Source: Myrica gale
Taxonomy: Eukaryota; Streptophyta; Magnoliopsida; Fagales; Myricaceae
Direction: 5' to 3'
NCBI GenBank assembly: GCA_963930655.1
Contig: OZ005602.1
Coordinates: 24,503,840 to 24,567,839, forward strand
Length of the DNA stretch: 64,000 nucleotides
Position numbers and translations under genes: made by a program. Under the pieces are notes generated by a model. That model had not been told where the DNA came from. It was given only the letters and a program-made list of their open reading frames with translations, and searched no databases. Positions 34,337-46,489 of the stretch are shown here, one piece after another (position 1 is the first letter of the stretch; the number at the start of each line of letters is the position of its first letter).

Positions 34337-34735
34337 GAGAAGAGCTGGATATTCTAATGGATTGTACGATTCTTATCATCAAATCCAACCTATATATATG
34401 GACAATATCTAAACGCCTCTTTATCTGTCTTGTGGGGTAGAGCTACCTGCAGGAGCTTCGAGGCCGCCATCAATCGGCTAGACTTATCATCAAATAGTTA
34501 GATAGTGATTATAATTTATTCCAATTCAACTTTCTTTTGTTGTATTTCTCCAATTATCAGTATATTATTTGTAAATTTCTAACTCGAGAGCTGGATATTC
34601 CAATGGATCGTACGAGTCTTATCATCAAATTTGACCTATATGGACAATAAATGCATCTTATCTGTGTATTATGGGGTAGAGCTACTCGAAGGAGCTTTGA
34701 GGCCTTCATCAAGCGGCTAGACTTGTCATCAACTT
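34337..34735 (+). repeat. Direct duplication upstream of RLK3
   Basis: About 155 bp near 34337-34493 recur at 34582-34735. Both contain GAGCTGGATATTC, GGGGTAGAGCTAC and CGGCTAGACTT. The second copy ends about 60 bp before the RLK3 ATG, so this may be a duplicated promoter segment. Confidence 0.75.
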
Positions 34736-34793
34736 CTCCTTCATCCAAGATCGGAGACAGACCACAAGGCATACAGAGGGGGTGGAGGAGAAA

Positions 34794-37430
34794 ATGGCAA
34801 TATTAGAATTAGCTCGTGACAGGCGCCCAAAGATCTGCTTTTTCCTTGCAACGGTTATTGTGCTTCTGTGCATGGGTGTGATCCATGTCAAAGCACAAGT
34901 GGAGCGTCTTCCTGCTGATGAAGGTAAAGCCCTTTCTTCTCTTCTTCTCCTCCTCCTACGTTACAATTAAGTTGAAGAAGCAAAGTGATTTCTGGTGAAA
35001 ATAGACTATTAGGCCCATCTGGTTAGCAAATTTCTTGAGTTAAGGGGTTCTGCAATGAGGGGTCTGCGACAGAGAACTTGCTGAACATCTTTAAGCTGAT
35101 GTAATGGTTCCTTTGCTCTTAGTTGTCTCTTAAGAGCTCAACAAAAAGACCAATGGTAGTGAAGCTCAAACACGTTTGTGTCTCGTGAAAGCTTGTGTCA
35201 TCGAATATAAATAGCAGTCGGCCTCATTCGATTGCCCTCCAATTGCTTGATCTGCTTAGCCCTTGGCAGGTCATGAATCATTTACGTTATCAAACATTTT
35301 TTTTTCCACTATTTGGTTGAAAATGGGAATATGTTTCAGTTCTTTCGCTCAATCAGAACTCGTAATCCCCAAACCCACTAAGGAAAAAGAAAAAAGAAAA
35401 CTCAAAACAGGAAAGTAACCGACCAGAAAGCAATCCACAACACACTGCATCCTGTGTCGAACTCGAGCCCCATACCTTCTCCTGTGTGTCAGGCACCAAG
35501 AACCTTCAGATGGTCCACCCCGACAGTCCGTGTCCTCTCTTGCTTCGGGGTCACTTGCCTTCCCAAGATCATCCCCACTGTAAAGCTCGAATACAAGTCC
35601 TTCCCATCAACCCGCATTTAGGTTCTCAAGGCTCTGGTGGTGCAATTTAGTGTCGACTAGCTCTTCATTGAACGGCTTATATTTCTCAGCCTTATGTTTT
35701 TGACATGGATATCTTTCTCTCCGAAGGAGACGTGGATATCAGTCGAAAGGGAAAAAAAGGACCATAGACAAGTCATTCGCAAGGGTGACTGAAAATAAAA
35801 CACTTAAGAAGGTATTTCTTGTTATCTTATTGGCTATGTATGCTACAGAAAGTAAAATAATAGTCGGGAGACATTTTACAAAATGATTTATTGGATAATG
35901 GCTATTGCAAATAATAGTGGGGAGATATTTTACAAAATGTGGATAATGGCTATAGCAACTTATAGCGGAGATTTTATAAATTTTTTTTTTCTTGTCGTAA
36001 AAACAATTATTTTACTATTTAGGTATACTCAAATATGGAAACATTTTAACACAAAATAAAAGGAAAATGTTGAGGATTTGTGTGTATTATGCAGTGGAGC
36101 CCTCCGTGAAATAGCTATGCAACTGGGGAAGAAAGATTGGAATTTCAATGTAGACCCATGCAGTAATGACTCAAGCTGGCAGACACCAAAATCGAGTTTG
36201 ATGCCTTTGTACAACAATTCTCTAATCTGCAATTGCTCAAACCCTGATGGCGGATGTCACGTAGTTCAACTGTACGTACCCTTAACTTCCCTTCATAAGA
36301 TCCTCAGATAAATCAAATTTTTAGTCAACTTGAAGTAGAAAATATTTGAGCTTGACTCACAACGTTGTCAATTGTCTTTGAACCAAAAGACATCAATTGA
36401 CTTTATAAGAATCCCATGACCTCCCATCTAGTCGCATGAGTTCTGTTTATTCTTTTTAAAAGGGTTGTTCAAGTCGGAAATATAGAAACTGCAACACAGC
36501 TCTTTAGTCAGACATCTTCGCAAGTCTGTTCCAGAAGAGTTTCTTCGTCTTTTTTGTTTAAAATTTGGCACCCGGTATTTCTCTCCATCCATAAATGGCG
36601 GAGATGAGTTGCAGATGCTATCTTGGTGGAGTCGCAATGTATGGAACTGTTTGCTTTTCTTTTGGTAGTTGTCCAGTTGAGTTCATTTGCCGATGCGTTT
36701 GAGTCCTAAAATTTTACACTCTAAAATTTTAACACAATAAAAAATTATAATATAATCTCTCTCCCCCCATCAAATCATTACTATTCATTACAAAAAATAT
36801 AAAAAATTACCTCTCTCTTCACTTTTTCACTAAACTCAATACCTAAAATTTTAGCAACACTAAAATTTTACAACACAAACACACCCATTGTTTACTGATA
36901 CAGCAGGGGTCAATAAATTTTCTTTCCCATGGTATCGCAGAGAGTAACTCGGGAAGATGCTGTCAAGCTATAGCGTAGGCCTTATCAGTACTCTGATATA
37001 TTCTCCCTACCCCAAGTCTAGCAGCATAATCCCAAAGTTGCAGATAGGTTGAATTTCGGTTTACTATTGATCTAATAAAATTTTCTTTTTCTTCAATAAT
37101 GTCTGTTCAAACATGTGTGAAGATTTTCTTGTCCTAGGAGATTGTGGTTTAAAAGATATTGTTGGAAGTCTGAAAAAGAAGATTACTTTTCCCTTTTATG
37201 TATAACTATCCTTGTCATACAGATTTCTTAAAGGGCAGGATCTTGCTGGTGCGCTTCCAGCATCACTGGTACAGCTAAGCTACTTAAAGACAATGTGAGA
37301 AGGGTATCAAATTATTTTTCTAACTTTTTAGTTCTTAAAAATTGACTTAAGCTTCTAATCGGTTTGCATGATTTCCTCTTGCTTGTAGTGATCTCACTCG
37401 AAACTACCTTACTGGTACGATACCACCTGA
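34794..37430 (+). pseudogene. LRR receptor-like kinase, VIII-2 type, 5' fragment (RLK3)
   Basis: A paralogue of RLK2. Exon 1 (34794-34923) encodes a signal peptide (ICFFLATVIVLLCMG, then VKAQVERLPADE). Exon 2 (36095-36271) encodes DWNFNVDPC, NCSNPDGGCHVV. Exon 3 (37223-37294) and exon 4 (from 37389) encode LRRs. Relative to RLK2 one A is missing at the start of exon 2 (TGGAGCCC versus TGGAAGCCC), so splicing at the conserved acceptor leads to a stop within six codons. Inside exon 4, after IPPEWA, the sequence switches to a cyclic phosphodiesterase gene on the opposite strand. Downstream exons are absent. It is a dead fragment. Confidence 0.85.
36699..36892. mobile_element. Short MITE in RLK3 intron 2, family C relative
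   Basis: Ends TTTGAGTCCTAAAATTTTAC and TAAAATTTTACAACACAAAC are imperfect inverted repeats. The interior has ATCAAATCATTACT and CTCTCTTCACTTTTTCAC, as in the other family-C copies. Confidence 0.45.
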
Positions 37431-37511
37431 ATGGGCCACGTCGTCCGGTGGGACGGCCCACACGGAGTACGCGTGCTTGTCCTCTACCTGGGGGGTTTCC
37501 GTGTTTGCCAT
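37430..37511 (-). pseudogene. Cyclic phosphodiesterase 5' fragment (copy a)
   Basis: The minus strand reads MANTETPQVEDKHAYSVWAV then PPDDVA, matching the start of the intact gene at 49930. After ~26 codons it runs into RLK3 exon 4. The remaining ~160 codons, including both catalytic HxT/S motifs, are missing, so it is inactive. Confidence 0.85.
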
Positions 37512-38399
37512 GGGACAGAGTCCAAGAGTCCTCCGATCAGGGAGCCTGGAATCTAATACAGGTCTGGCTGTTGATGAAAGTAAAAAGAAAAGTGAATTGG
37601 TTGCTTTTGAGAGAATACGTGGGATGGATTTGGAAGTGTCGAGGTATCCTCGTGGGGAATAAGGAAGCGTGGGAAGGAAAGAAAAGGAGAGTGGAGTACA
37701 GCGGACTGACGCAGGGCTTGGGCTTTGTTCGAAGGGCTTTGTAAAGCTGGAAGGCAAAATTGGGCTGGAGTGGTATGTGGCATCTTATGTGGGAGCGGCA
37801 CATGGCATAAGCTTGGGTATATGCTGGGGATGGAGGCGCTGAAACGATGTAAGTGGCATCTGTAAAATCTCTTTTAGTTCATGTTTTAGAAAAATAATGT
37901 GTATAGATCTGTGAGCCCACATCGTGTTTAGTGTGCATGAGAGTGGTGAAAAAAGAAAGAAAAAAAAGATAGATGATTTGAATGAAAAAAATAAAAGAGA
38001 TTATTTGAATGAGTTTTTTTTTTGTTTTTTATAATAAGAAGATATGATTTGATAGAGAGAAATTATTTTATTAGATTAAAATTTTGAGATAGCTCAAATT
38101 TTAGAATGCAAATAGAACATGTCTTATAGAGATGAGGATCTATGTAATTTCTTGCAGTTATTGGTAGTGTTCGAAGGATGAGGATCCTCTAATTTCTTGC
38201 CTGAATTAGATGGTGCAATTCAGAAAGAAATAGACCGAGCAAGTGAACCTCACTGTAGGATCTAAGAGTGTGTGTTGTGCAATTTATCAGACAGTGAATT
38301 ACAGAAAAAAAAACCGACACCACAATTCTTTTATGGAAGGTTGATACTCTTTAATATCCTCGAGACAAACTAACTTACTCACTCTCTAAGATTTAGTAA

Positions 38400-38690
38400 T
38401 GTTAAATAATATATTCAAATAATAAAAAAATTTCTCTTCCTATCAGCTTAAACTTTTGGGATTAGTGGTAGATTCATATGGTATCAGAGCCAAGTTATTT
38501 CTGAGCTTGGCCTACTTGTTTGTGTTCTCCAGTGTTGTCCACGTGCATGGACTATATTTATTCGACCTGTACGTGAGAAAGAGTGTTAGAGTCTCACATT
38601 GATTAGGAACCATTTAATCTTGTACTTCATATACCTGTTAGGTCACCTCTTCTCATTGTCAATTAATTTTGGGATGAAACTTGATAAGTA
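38400..38690 (+). mobile_element. TRIM/LTR remnant inside duplicate a
   Basis: TGGTATCAGAGCC (about 38480) is an LTR-element PBS, and GTGTTAGAGTCTCACATTG (about 38583) matches the start of the TRIM LTR at 20571. The block is absent from the duplicate near 51080, supporting an insertion after duplication. Boundaries are approximate. Confidence 0.6.
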
Positions 38691-39176
38691 CAAAGTTGTT
38701 ACTCTTTAATATGCACAAGACACACTAATTTGCTCTACTTATTTCTCTACTCTTCATATGCTAGTATGAAATGTTTATAACACTCTTTCTCTTTTATTCT
38801 TGCCGGTTCAATTCTAATTGGAAAAAAAAAATCTTATAATATCACAAAGGCGTTAAAGAACTGTATCTACATCCAAAAAGACCAATGTGAGAAATGTGAT
38901 TAGATTAATGTATACATCTATATTTCACGATTACTGGTTCCATTAATATTGAAAGATTAGTTAAAAGGTCATTTTCATTGCGATTAATCCTCCTTGCCAA
39001 AGCAAAATTCCTCTATTCTTTTTTTTTTCTTTAAGACATGCAGTGGCCTGGAGTCTCCTGAATTGTGCCAAAGTCAAAAGTTATTGTTCAACACCAGAAC
39101 ATGAAGAGGCTATCGTCGCGACTTTGTGAGCTGAATAAGTAAATCAGAATCTTTCTTGAGAGATACTTCCAATATG

Positions 39177-39520
39177 CACTACAAGAAAATTGACCTTTAG
39201 GGACGGATTTTCTTTGGGACAGCCACAAAACCGTCCCTAAAGGTCCCCTTTTGGGACGCAACAAAGGTGTCGTCCCAAAAGGGGTGTCAAAGAACATCTT
39301 TAGGGACAGATGCCTATTTCCGTCCCTAAAGGATGCGTTTTAGGGACGGATTTTGAGCATCCGTCCCAAATAAATTGGCGGGAACATGGCGGGAAAAACT
39401 TTGGGACGGCAACATTCCGTCCCAAAAACACTTCTAGTTCGAACTAATATATGTTCGTTCAAACTACTTATAATTACGTGCGAACGACACTTTTGGGACG
39501 GCAAACAAACGTCCCAATGA
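39177..39520 (+). repeat. CACTA 5' TIR and subterminal repeats
   Basis: The TIR CACTACAAGAA is followed by about ten copies of GGGACGG-type motifs in both orientations (for example CCGTCCCTAAAGG and TTTGGGACGGCA). Such subterminal arrays bind the TNPA-type protein in En/Spm. Confidence 0.85.
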
Positions 39521-40335
39521 TGTACAAGTTAGGACTACCTATAAGTTTGTTGCAACTACACAGTATTGTATTAGGTTTGAACTGTAGTTAGCACTGTTAA
39601 ATTTCCCTTATTCGACACCTGTCTAGAATTTGATTTATTTAAAATATTCCGAACTAGGTATATCATAGTTCCAACGGCTCAGACACAGCAGATCGATGCG
39701 ATGCGATGTGACCTTTCATTAAATGCGTCCGTTTAGTTCAAACTTTCTAAATGTCAGTTGAAACTTGTATTAGTGGGATATGTGTGGTAACTAACGTTTG
39801 GGTTGTGCGCACATCATAATGAAACGTGCGAACGCCATTTGCGGATACACACATGTGGATGGATATCTGATTCGGTAAGTTCGAACCGGCATTTGACTAG
39901 TGCGGACTAGGGTCTGTGCGTTTTAAAAAGAATCAAAGGTCTTAACAGGGACGCATTGCGTCCCAAAAACCTCTTCCTCTCCCGCAAGAAACCCGCGAAC
40001 TCGGACTCAGCCGCTCACCACCGTCAGAGAGGCCGTGCCGTCGCGCTAGGAGAACATCTGCACCCTCCTCCACCCTGGTAATCTCTCTATCCTCTTCTTT
40101 TAACAGATTTTGGGGGTTTTTCCAGTGTTGAAATCCAATTTTTTGGTAATGGTTGGACGGTTTTTATTGCGGTGAATGTGGGTAGTTTTTGGCTTGGATT
40201 TAGTCGATTTTGGGTTGGTTAGTGTTGTTGCTTGGGAGGAAACTCTTTTCATGGTTGTTGGACCGCATTCCTCCAACATTTGGCGGTGATTTGCGGTGGC
40301 TGTCATGGCTGAGTCAACTCAGCCATGGTTTTGCA

Positions 40336-40900
40336 GTGTGGACAGTGCGAACTGGCCTTAATAAGTTGTTACAATTTATTTGCCTCCATTGTTCTTGTTG
40401 AAACATGTTTCTCTGTTGTTTGAACCCTATATTTGCATGTTCAAACCTTCCGCATTTGTTCAGACTCCATATTGGTAGTTGAAACTAGAATTTGATCATT
40501 TTGACATAGTTGAAACTAAATATTTTTTGTTCCAACATATATTCCTTTAGTTCGGACATAAGTTTCTATTCAAACTGAAAGTTGGTTTACACTCGATTCT
40601 AGTTCAAACTTAGAGCTATTGTAGTTCAAACTGTACCAGAGATAACAAACAACCAGAAACTTCGGACAGTGCGAACTTTTGGCCCTATAAGTTCCAAAAT
40701 TTATTTGCCTCCATTGTTCCTGTTGAAACCTGTTTCGAGGTTGTTTGAACCTATATTTTCATGTTCAAACCTTCCGGAGTTGTTCAGACTCCATCTTGAT
40801 AGTTGGAACTGGGATTTGATCATTTTGACATAGTTGAAACTAAATATTGTTTGTTCCAACATAATATTCAGTTAGTTCGGACATACGTTTCTGTTCAAAC
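40336..40900 (+). repeat. Internal direct duplication in the CACTA
   Basis: About 240 bp at 40336-40580 recur at 40660-40900, sharing TTTATTTGCCTCCATTGTTC and TTTGATCATTTTGACATAGT. A second pair of about 235 bp lies at 41310-41545 and 42770-43003 (sharing TTTATTTGACTTTCACGTGA). Confidence 0.8.
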
Positions 40901-40902
40901 TG

Positions 40903-41009
40903 ATAGGTTCGACCGGCAGCAGGACATGATAGATCAGTTGGGCAACAAGGTCGAGCGCCTTAGCGGTTCAGTCGATGCGATGCAGAGGAAGATTGATTCA
41001 CTTCGGTAG
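40903..41009 (+). CDS. Short coiled-coil exon in the CACTA
   Basis: After a TGATAG acceptor-like site the frame reads FDRQQDMIDQLGNKVERLSG then SVDAMQRKIDSLR and a stop. The heptad pattern suggests a coiled coil. It may be the last exon of an element-encoded protein; upstream exons were not resolved. Confidence 0.35.
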
Positions 41010-43924
41010 TCCAGTTTTTATTTTATGTCTTTTTTTTGTTTATGTAATTATTTTAGGATAGTGTTACTTTGGACACTTTGATATGTTTATTTTGTACTTA
41101 TTTTGGATATGATGGACACTTCTTTATGTACATTTTTGTCTCAGCTTCAATTGTTATCTTTATGTTTACGTTACAATTTTAACCTATGAATAGATAAAAA
41201 TTCCAAACATTGTTGATATTGTGGGAGTTTGAGAGAAACTGGTGTGAACTCTGTTTCAACTGAAATACTTAAGTCCGCACTTACTCTAATGAAGTGTGTA
41301 CTCTAGGATTTACGTCCCAACTATCCGTTCTACAGTTCGAACAATAACAGAGTTAGAGTTCACACTACAAGCATAGTTTAAGACGTTTTGATAATTTAGT
41401 TTGAACAGAACGACAAGTGCGGACTATTAATCGTGATAGTTCGCACATTTTTAGTATAGTTCGCATATGTACATGTAATAGTGCGAACATGTATTTTATT
41501 TGACTTTCACGTGACCGCGCATATTTTGTTTCCCGCCATTTTAAGTCCTAACTGTTATATTAAAGTGCGCACAGTATTAGTGTCGTGCGAACTAATGTAC
41601 GCATAGTTCCAACACATATATGTTAGTTGGAACTGCATATTCACATTGGATTACTCATTATGTTAAAGAGTGTTAAGCTCATTATGTTACTACGATGTAC
41701 CTACCATATGTTTATCAGATGTACACTAATGTTTTTTAAATTTTATCTTCATTTCATGTACCTACCATGTTGTGATCATATGTACACCAATAAAGTGATG
41801 AAGATCATTATGGTAAGTTGAGGACATTGATAATGAGTTCGCACATGTGTGTTGATGTGTGTTAAACTCATTTTGTTAGAATATGTTTAATAAATGGTTA
41901 AATACATTGATAATGAGTTCGCACATGTAAAATTAGATAAATTTTTATATCGATGATACCAATATATCAAAAGGGTTCGCAGAAATACCAATATATCCGG
42001 GAGGTGAATGTTTTGGACCACCAGTTCCTTTGACTCACGTCTGGTGTCTTTCTTTCTTTTTTTCTACCCCGTGAATTTTCTTACATTACTGGGCACTTGT
42101 GTATTTCTGGACCCCCTATCTTCTCTGTATAAATCTGCTGCTAAACTTAGCTTTAAAGGAGATCAAATTCACCATTCCCTATCCGTTTAAGATTTTAGAA
42201 TAAATGGTGCGTCTTGCATTTCAATCCTAATCTCAAAATTTCCTATTAAAAATAAGGGGAAAAATTATATTTACTCACCAAGTTTCAACTTGATTTTAGT
42301 TACAGATTTCTATCTGATTTAAATCGCATCTTGAATTACATAAGTAATGACAGAACACTGCAGGTCTCTCACAAGTATTTCTAGTTCAACATCAATCTCT
42401 ATTTTTGTGCGGAACTCAATTAATGAAATTTTGCTGACCGAACATGAAGGAAAATGTAACAAATCATCATTACTTTGAGTTTAAACTTGTATTTTAACAA
42501 ACATTAACCAAAATGTTAAAGAGTGTTACCTCTAATAGGTGTTGCACTCCAAAATGTTAAAGAGTGTTACCTCAAATTGTCGTATCTACCATGTTTTCTT
42601 CATATTATTTTCATCATTAGAAAGTGTTAATCGGATTGTGATTGAATATTAAATTGGTACGTGTTTTTTAATTAATTATAGTCTGTTTAAAGTTCGAACT
42701 TTGAATAGTACGTTCTAACTATTCCAAACACAGATTACGTCTTCCTAACCGGTAGTGCGAACGACAATGACAGGACGTCCCAACCATCCGTAGACAGTGC
42801 GAACAATGACAGAGTTTAATTTCAAACTACAAAAGCATAGTTTAGACGTTGATAATTTAGTTTGAATAGAACTCTACGTTTGGACTACTAACCTTACCAG
42901 TGCGCACTGTGTTCGTCTAGTTCGAATATGTACATGTAATAGTGCGAACGTGTATTTTATTTGACTTTCACGTGACCGCGAAAATTTTGTTTCCCGCCAT
43001 GTTGAGTGCGAACATAGTTAATGTAGTCCGAACACGAACGAATGTGAACCAAACGGTGTCGTCCAACTTACTATGATCTCCCAGGTTTGTACGTTGGAAC
43101 CGTGATTTGAGAAGTGCGAACCATTAAATGTTAGTTCAAACTGTACTATCTGGGAACAAAACGGTGTCGTCCAACTTAGTATCCTTGTCCGAACGTAAGT
43201 ATGCTAGTTCGAACTGGGAACACAGACTTAAAAAAAAACTTAGCAGCTTCGTGCAAACCCATTTGTGCACGAAGCTGCTGAAGAGAGGGGGAGCTTTCGG
43301 CTGGGTAAGGGAGATTCCCATTGTACGTGACCGAGGAGAACGAAAGGTAACCTAGCTTCTCCATCTCCTTTAGTTTCCATTTCTCCTCTCCTTTGAGTGC
43401 TATAGTCTGTTGATTCGAAGGTTGATTTTGTAGGAGCTACTTTGGGAGAAACCTCAAGATTTTGTACGATTTGCTGAAATCCCCAACCAGGTTTGGTGTC
43501 TAGATGAAATGCCTATGTATTTTACATGCTTCCAACTAGTTATTTCGTGGTTTTGGGTTCTTGTTGCGGTTGTTCAACATTTGGGTTTCTACAGAATTTG
43601 GGTCTGTCCGCTGTAGTTCGAACTGCATATTTGTTTGTTGAAACATATGTATATAGATCCGAACTTCATATATTGATGTTAAAACTTAGTTATATGAGTG
43701 CGAACCAAATATTTCTATGTTGTAACTGTTATTTGCAACTCTGTCAACTCCTGATATATTGTTGGAACTGAATTTATTGCATGAGATATATGTGGGAACT
43801 GATGAGATTATTATTGGAACTTGTGTCACTTATGTTTAAACATATAATCTAAAGTCATAACATGCTTTTCGAAGGTTGAAACTGGTACTGTCAGGTCCAT
43901 TTTAATAAGTCTATATGTTCTTAG

Positions 43925-45046
43925 GGTCCACACCATGGATAAGAGGATGAAGATACCTGGGCAAAATTGTGCGACATGTTTGCTGATCCAAAATATGAGG
44001 TACATGTATATCTTTGAGTACAATTAGTAATTTGGAATGGGTTTAAACATTTATCATGAAACTGTTTCTAGGAAAAGTGTAAAGTAAACACTGAAAATAG
44101 AAAAGGGCTTGACGGTTTTCCACACAGCGGGTACAAGGACGTTTGCTCGATATCGAAAAGTGTTGGTAAGTGATATAATTCATACTTGTATATTATTATC
44201 TTTATTTACTTCATTACTAACTTGTTACGTAAGTCTCTAGGAAACTTCACCCTCTGTAACTTCAGATATTGGGCCTGCTGAATTGTATGCTGCATCCCAC
44301 AAGCGAAAAAATGGGGACTGGTTGTCTGATGTTGCTAAGGACAATCATGTAAGTACACTTACATTGACCCATTTGGTATGATTTTTGTTTCAAACTGTTA
44401 ATAGTTACTGTCATCCTTGGTGGTTGTACTTGGTAATAGATCGGTAGGTTGGTGGTTGTGTTGGTACTTGATTGTGCTGGTTAGTGGTTCTCTCGAACTT
44501 ATTGGAATATGTTGTTTGTGTTGGTAGCTATATAACAATTTTGTACTCAGAAATAGTCCCTACTATAGTCGTTATGCTGTCGAATTTACTACAACTATCA
44601 CTTGTACAGTATTTTTCATTTTTACTTATTATAATTAGACATAAATATTTCAAATGAATGTAACATTAATATTAATGATTCAGACTATATAATGTTTTTT
44701 GCAGGAAAAGATGAAGGAATTGCAAGAGCAAGCTATCTCAGATGGGAGGTCCTACACCGACATTCATATTCTCCATCAGGTCCTAGGCCCCAAGCCTGGT
44801 TATGTGAGGGGGTTGGGTCGAGCAGTGAAGCCTCCAAGAAGCTCGAGTTCATCATCCACCAGTGTAGTGCGACAATTAAGAGAGGCACATTTGGAGATAG
44901 ATAGATTGAAAGAGGAACGAGAAGCTGAGGTAGAGCAAATGAGAATAGAGCGACAACAAGAGATGAAGGAGTTGGAGGACAGATTGATGAGGGAAATGAG
45001 GGAGCGCATGAATGATTTCATGGCAAATGCCTCCCACGGTTTGTAG
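43925..45046 (+). CDS. CACTA accessory protein, Ptta/En/Spm (Transposase_24) family
   Basis: Probable exons are 43925-43999 (WAKLCDMFADPKYE), 44072-44165 (NTENRKGLDGFPHSGYKDV), 44241-44348 (ETSPSVTSDIGPAELYAASH then KRKNGDWLSDVAKDNH) and 44705-45046 (EKMKELQEQAI, VLGPKPGYVRGLGR, then a long charged coiled coil and a stop). The pattern is that of plant Ptta/En/Spm transposase-associated proteins, thought to bind subterminal repeats. An in-frame TAA at 43940-43942 and an unresolved phase between exons 2 and 3 suggest decay or wrong exon edges. The N-terminal exons may include 43434-43490 (LLWEKPQDFVRFAEIPNQ). Confidence 0.65.
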
Positions 45047-46009
45047 ACCCTATTCTCATATCCATTATTGGACAATGTGACTTAAATTATTTTGGATTTA
45101 TGTTAGTTTGGATTGATGCTTATGTTGGACTTATGTTGGACCCTATTCTCATATCCACGGTTTGTAGACCCTATTCTCATATCCACGGAGAATGATGTTA
45201 TTTATGTAACTTTGAATTATGAAGAGCTATATTGATTTCTTGTATGGATGATAGAACTTTGTGTTCTATTGTAGCACATTAATGTATGGGTTTATTGAGG
45301 TATTTTGGTTTTAATTTTTAGGAATTCTGCATAAATTACAGGTCTCAGTTTGAACCTACATTTTTCAAGTTCGAACATGTGTAGAATTATAGGTCTGTGT
45401 TGGGACTTATATAATAGAAGTTCGAACTTATTTCTATCGGGTCCGACAACCAGTGGTGTGGACTACTACTATAAAGTTCGAACTGAGACACCACAAGTCT
45501 TTGTCCCTAATATCTGCTCCAATCGAAAAATAGTTCCAACATCATTTTATTCGTTACAACCAATATATGTTAAGTTCGCACATATAGCCAACAGTCCGAA
45601 CTTTGAGTTAGTCCGAACTGTATTTTGAAATGTTCAAACTTTGTTTTTAGTTCGCACAACACTTGAGCAGTTGAAACTTCATAACAGTTGGGACTACGTT
45701 TTACAGGTTCGAACTACACATATGTTGGGACTAATGTTCATTATGTGCGGACTTACATTAAGTTCGGACTACAGTTTACAAGTTCCAACCTAAGAGCAGT
45801 TCGAACTAACATTGACTGGTTTGAACTTCAAATCGGTTCGGACTTGTTGTTTTGTTGTTCAAACTATTTTCAAGTTCGGACTGCAAACGTGAATGTCCTA
45901 ACTGTGACCTAGTTCGAACTATGTATTCCATGTTCAAACGGTTCACCCGTTTGATAGTAGTCCGAACTATGTTGTAGTTCGGACGCCTATCGCAGGAAGT
46001 GAGTCTTTT

Positions 46010-46229
46010 GGGACGGTTCAAACCATTTGTCCGAACTAAGCTATTTGTAGTTCGGACTGTGTGAATTTGGGACAGATTACACTTTTGCGTCCCAGAAAGC
46101 CTTTTGGGACGGACCTATTGGGACGGACGTTTGGGACGCCATATTCCGTCCCAAAAGAGCTTTTGGGACGGTTTTTTAGGCTTTTGGGACGCCTACCCTC
46201 CGTCCCAAAAGCCCAAAATTCTTGTAGTG
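46010..46229 (-). repeat. CACTA 3' TIR and subterminal repeats
   Basis: Mirror of the 5' end: several TTTTGGGACGG and CCGTCCCAAAAG motifs up to the terminal TTCTTGTAGTG. Confidence 0.85.
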
Positions 46230-46298
46230 ATGCCCCTTTCAAGTTTCATGTTGAAGGTATAATAATAATAACTTAATAACAAGGGTTTTGGATTAGAT

Positions 46299-46489
46299 TT
46301 TAGGGGCATGTTTGAGACCCCAAATATTTGGGGTCTCAACAAGTTGGACAAACCACACAAATTCCAAAATTTTTAACTTTTACACCTACACACTTCACTT
46401 TTCACAAACCCTAGTAAATCTCAATAAAGTAAATATTCCTAAAATTTCGAGAATATTCTCTAAAATTTTGACAAACAAACATCCCCTAA
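46299..46489. mobile_element. Tourist-like MITE
   Basis: Ends TTAGGGGCATGTTTG and CAAACATCCCCTAAA are inverted repeats with TTA/TAA edges, as in PIF/Harbinger MITEs. The interior contains AAATATTTGGGG palindromes and no gene. Confidence 0.6.

Larger units (their letters stand above)
37430..38890. repeat. Segmental duplicate, copy a (matches 49852-51270)
   Basis: The phosphodiesterase 5' end and its upstream flank recur at 49852-51270 with high similarity. Copy a has an extra TRIM-like block around 38400-38690; copy b has its own insertion near 50690-50940. Confidence 0.85.
39177..46229 (+). mobile_element. CACTA (En/Spm) transposon, 7.05 kb
   Basis: It starts CACTACAAGAAAATT and ends AATTCTTGTAGTG, with 3-bp target duplications ATG (39174-39176 and 46230-46232). 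Both subterminal regions carry many copies of TTTGGGACGG and its complement or the TAGGGACGG variant. The interior has exons of a Ptta/En/Spm accessory protein but no recognisable large TNP2-type transposase, so it is probably non-autonomous. Palindromic AGTTCGAACT and related motifs run through most of its length. Confidence 0.95.

Noticed and set aside
37364..37744. 126-codon plus-strand frame starting in RLK3 exon 4 and running on
   Set aside because: It reads from RLK3 into antisense of the phosphodiesterase fragment and flank; a chance fusion frame without a domain.
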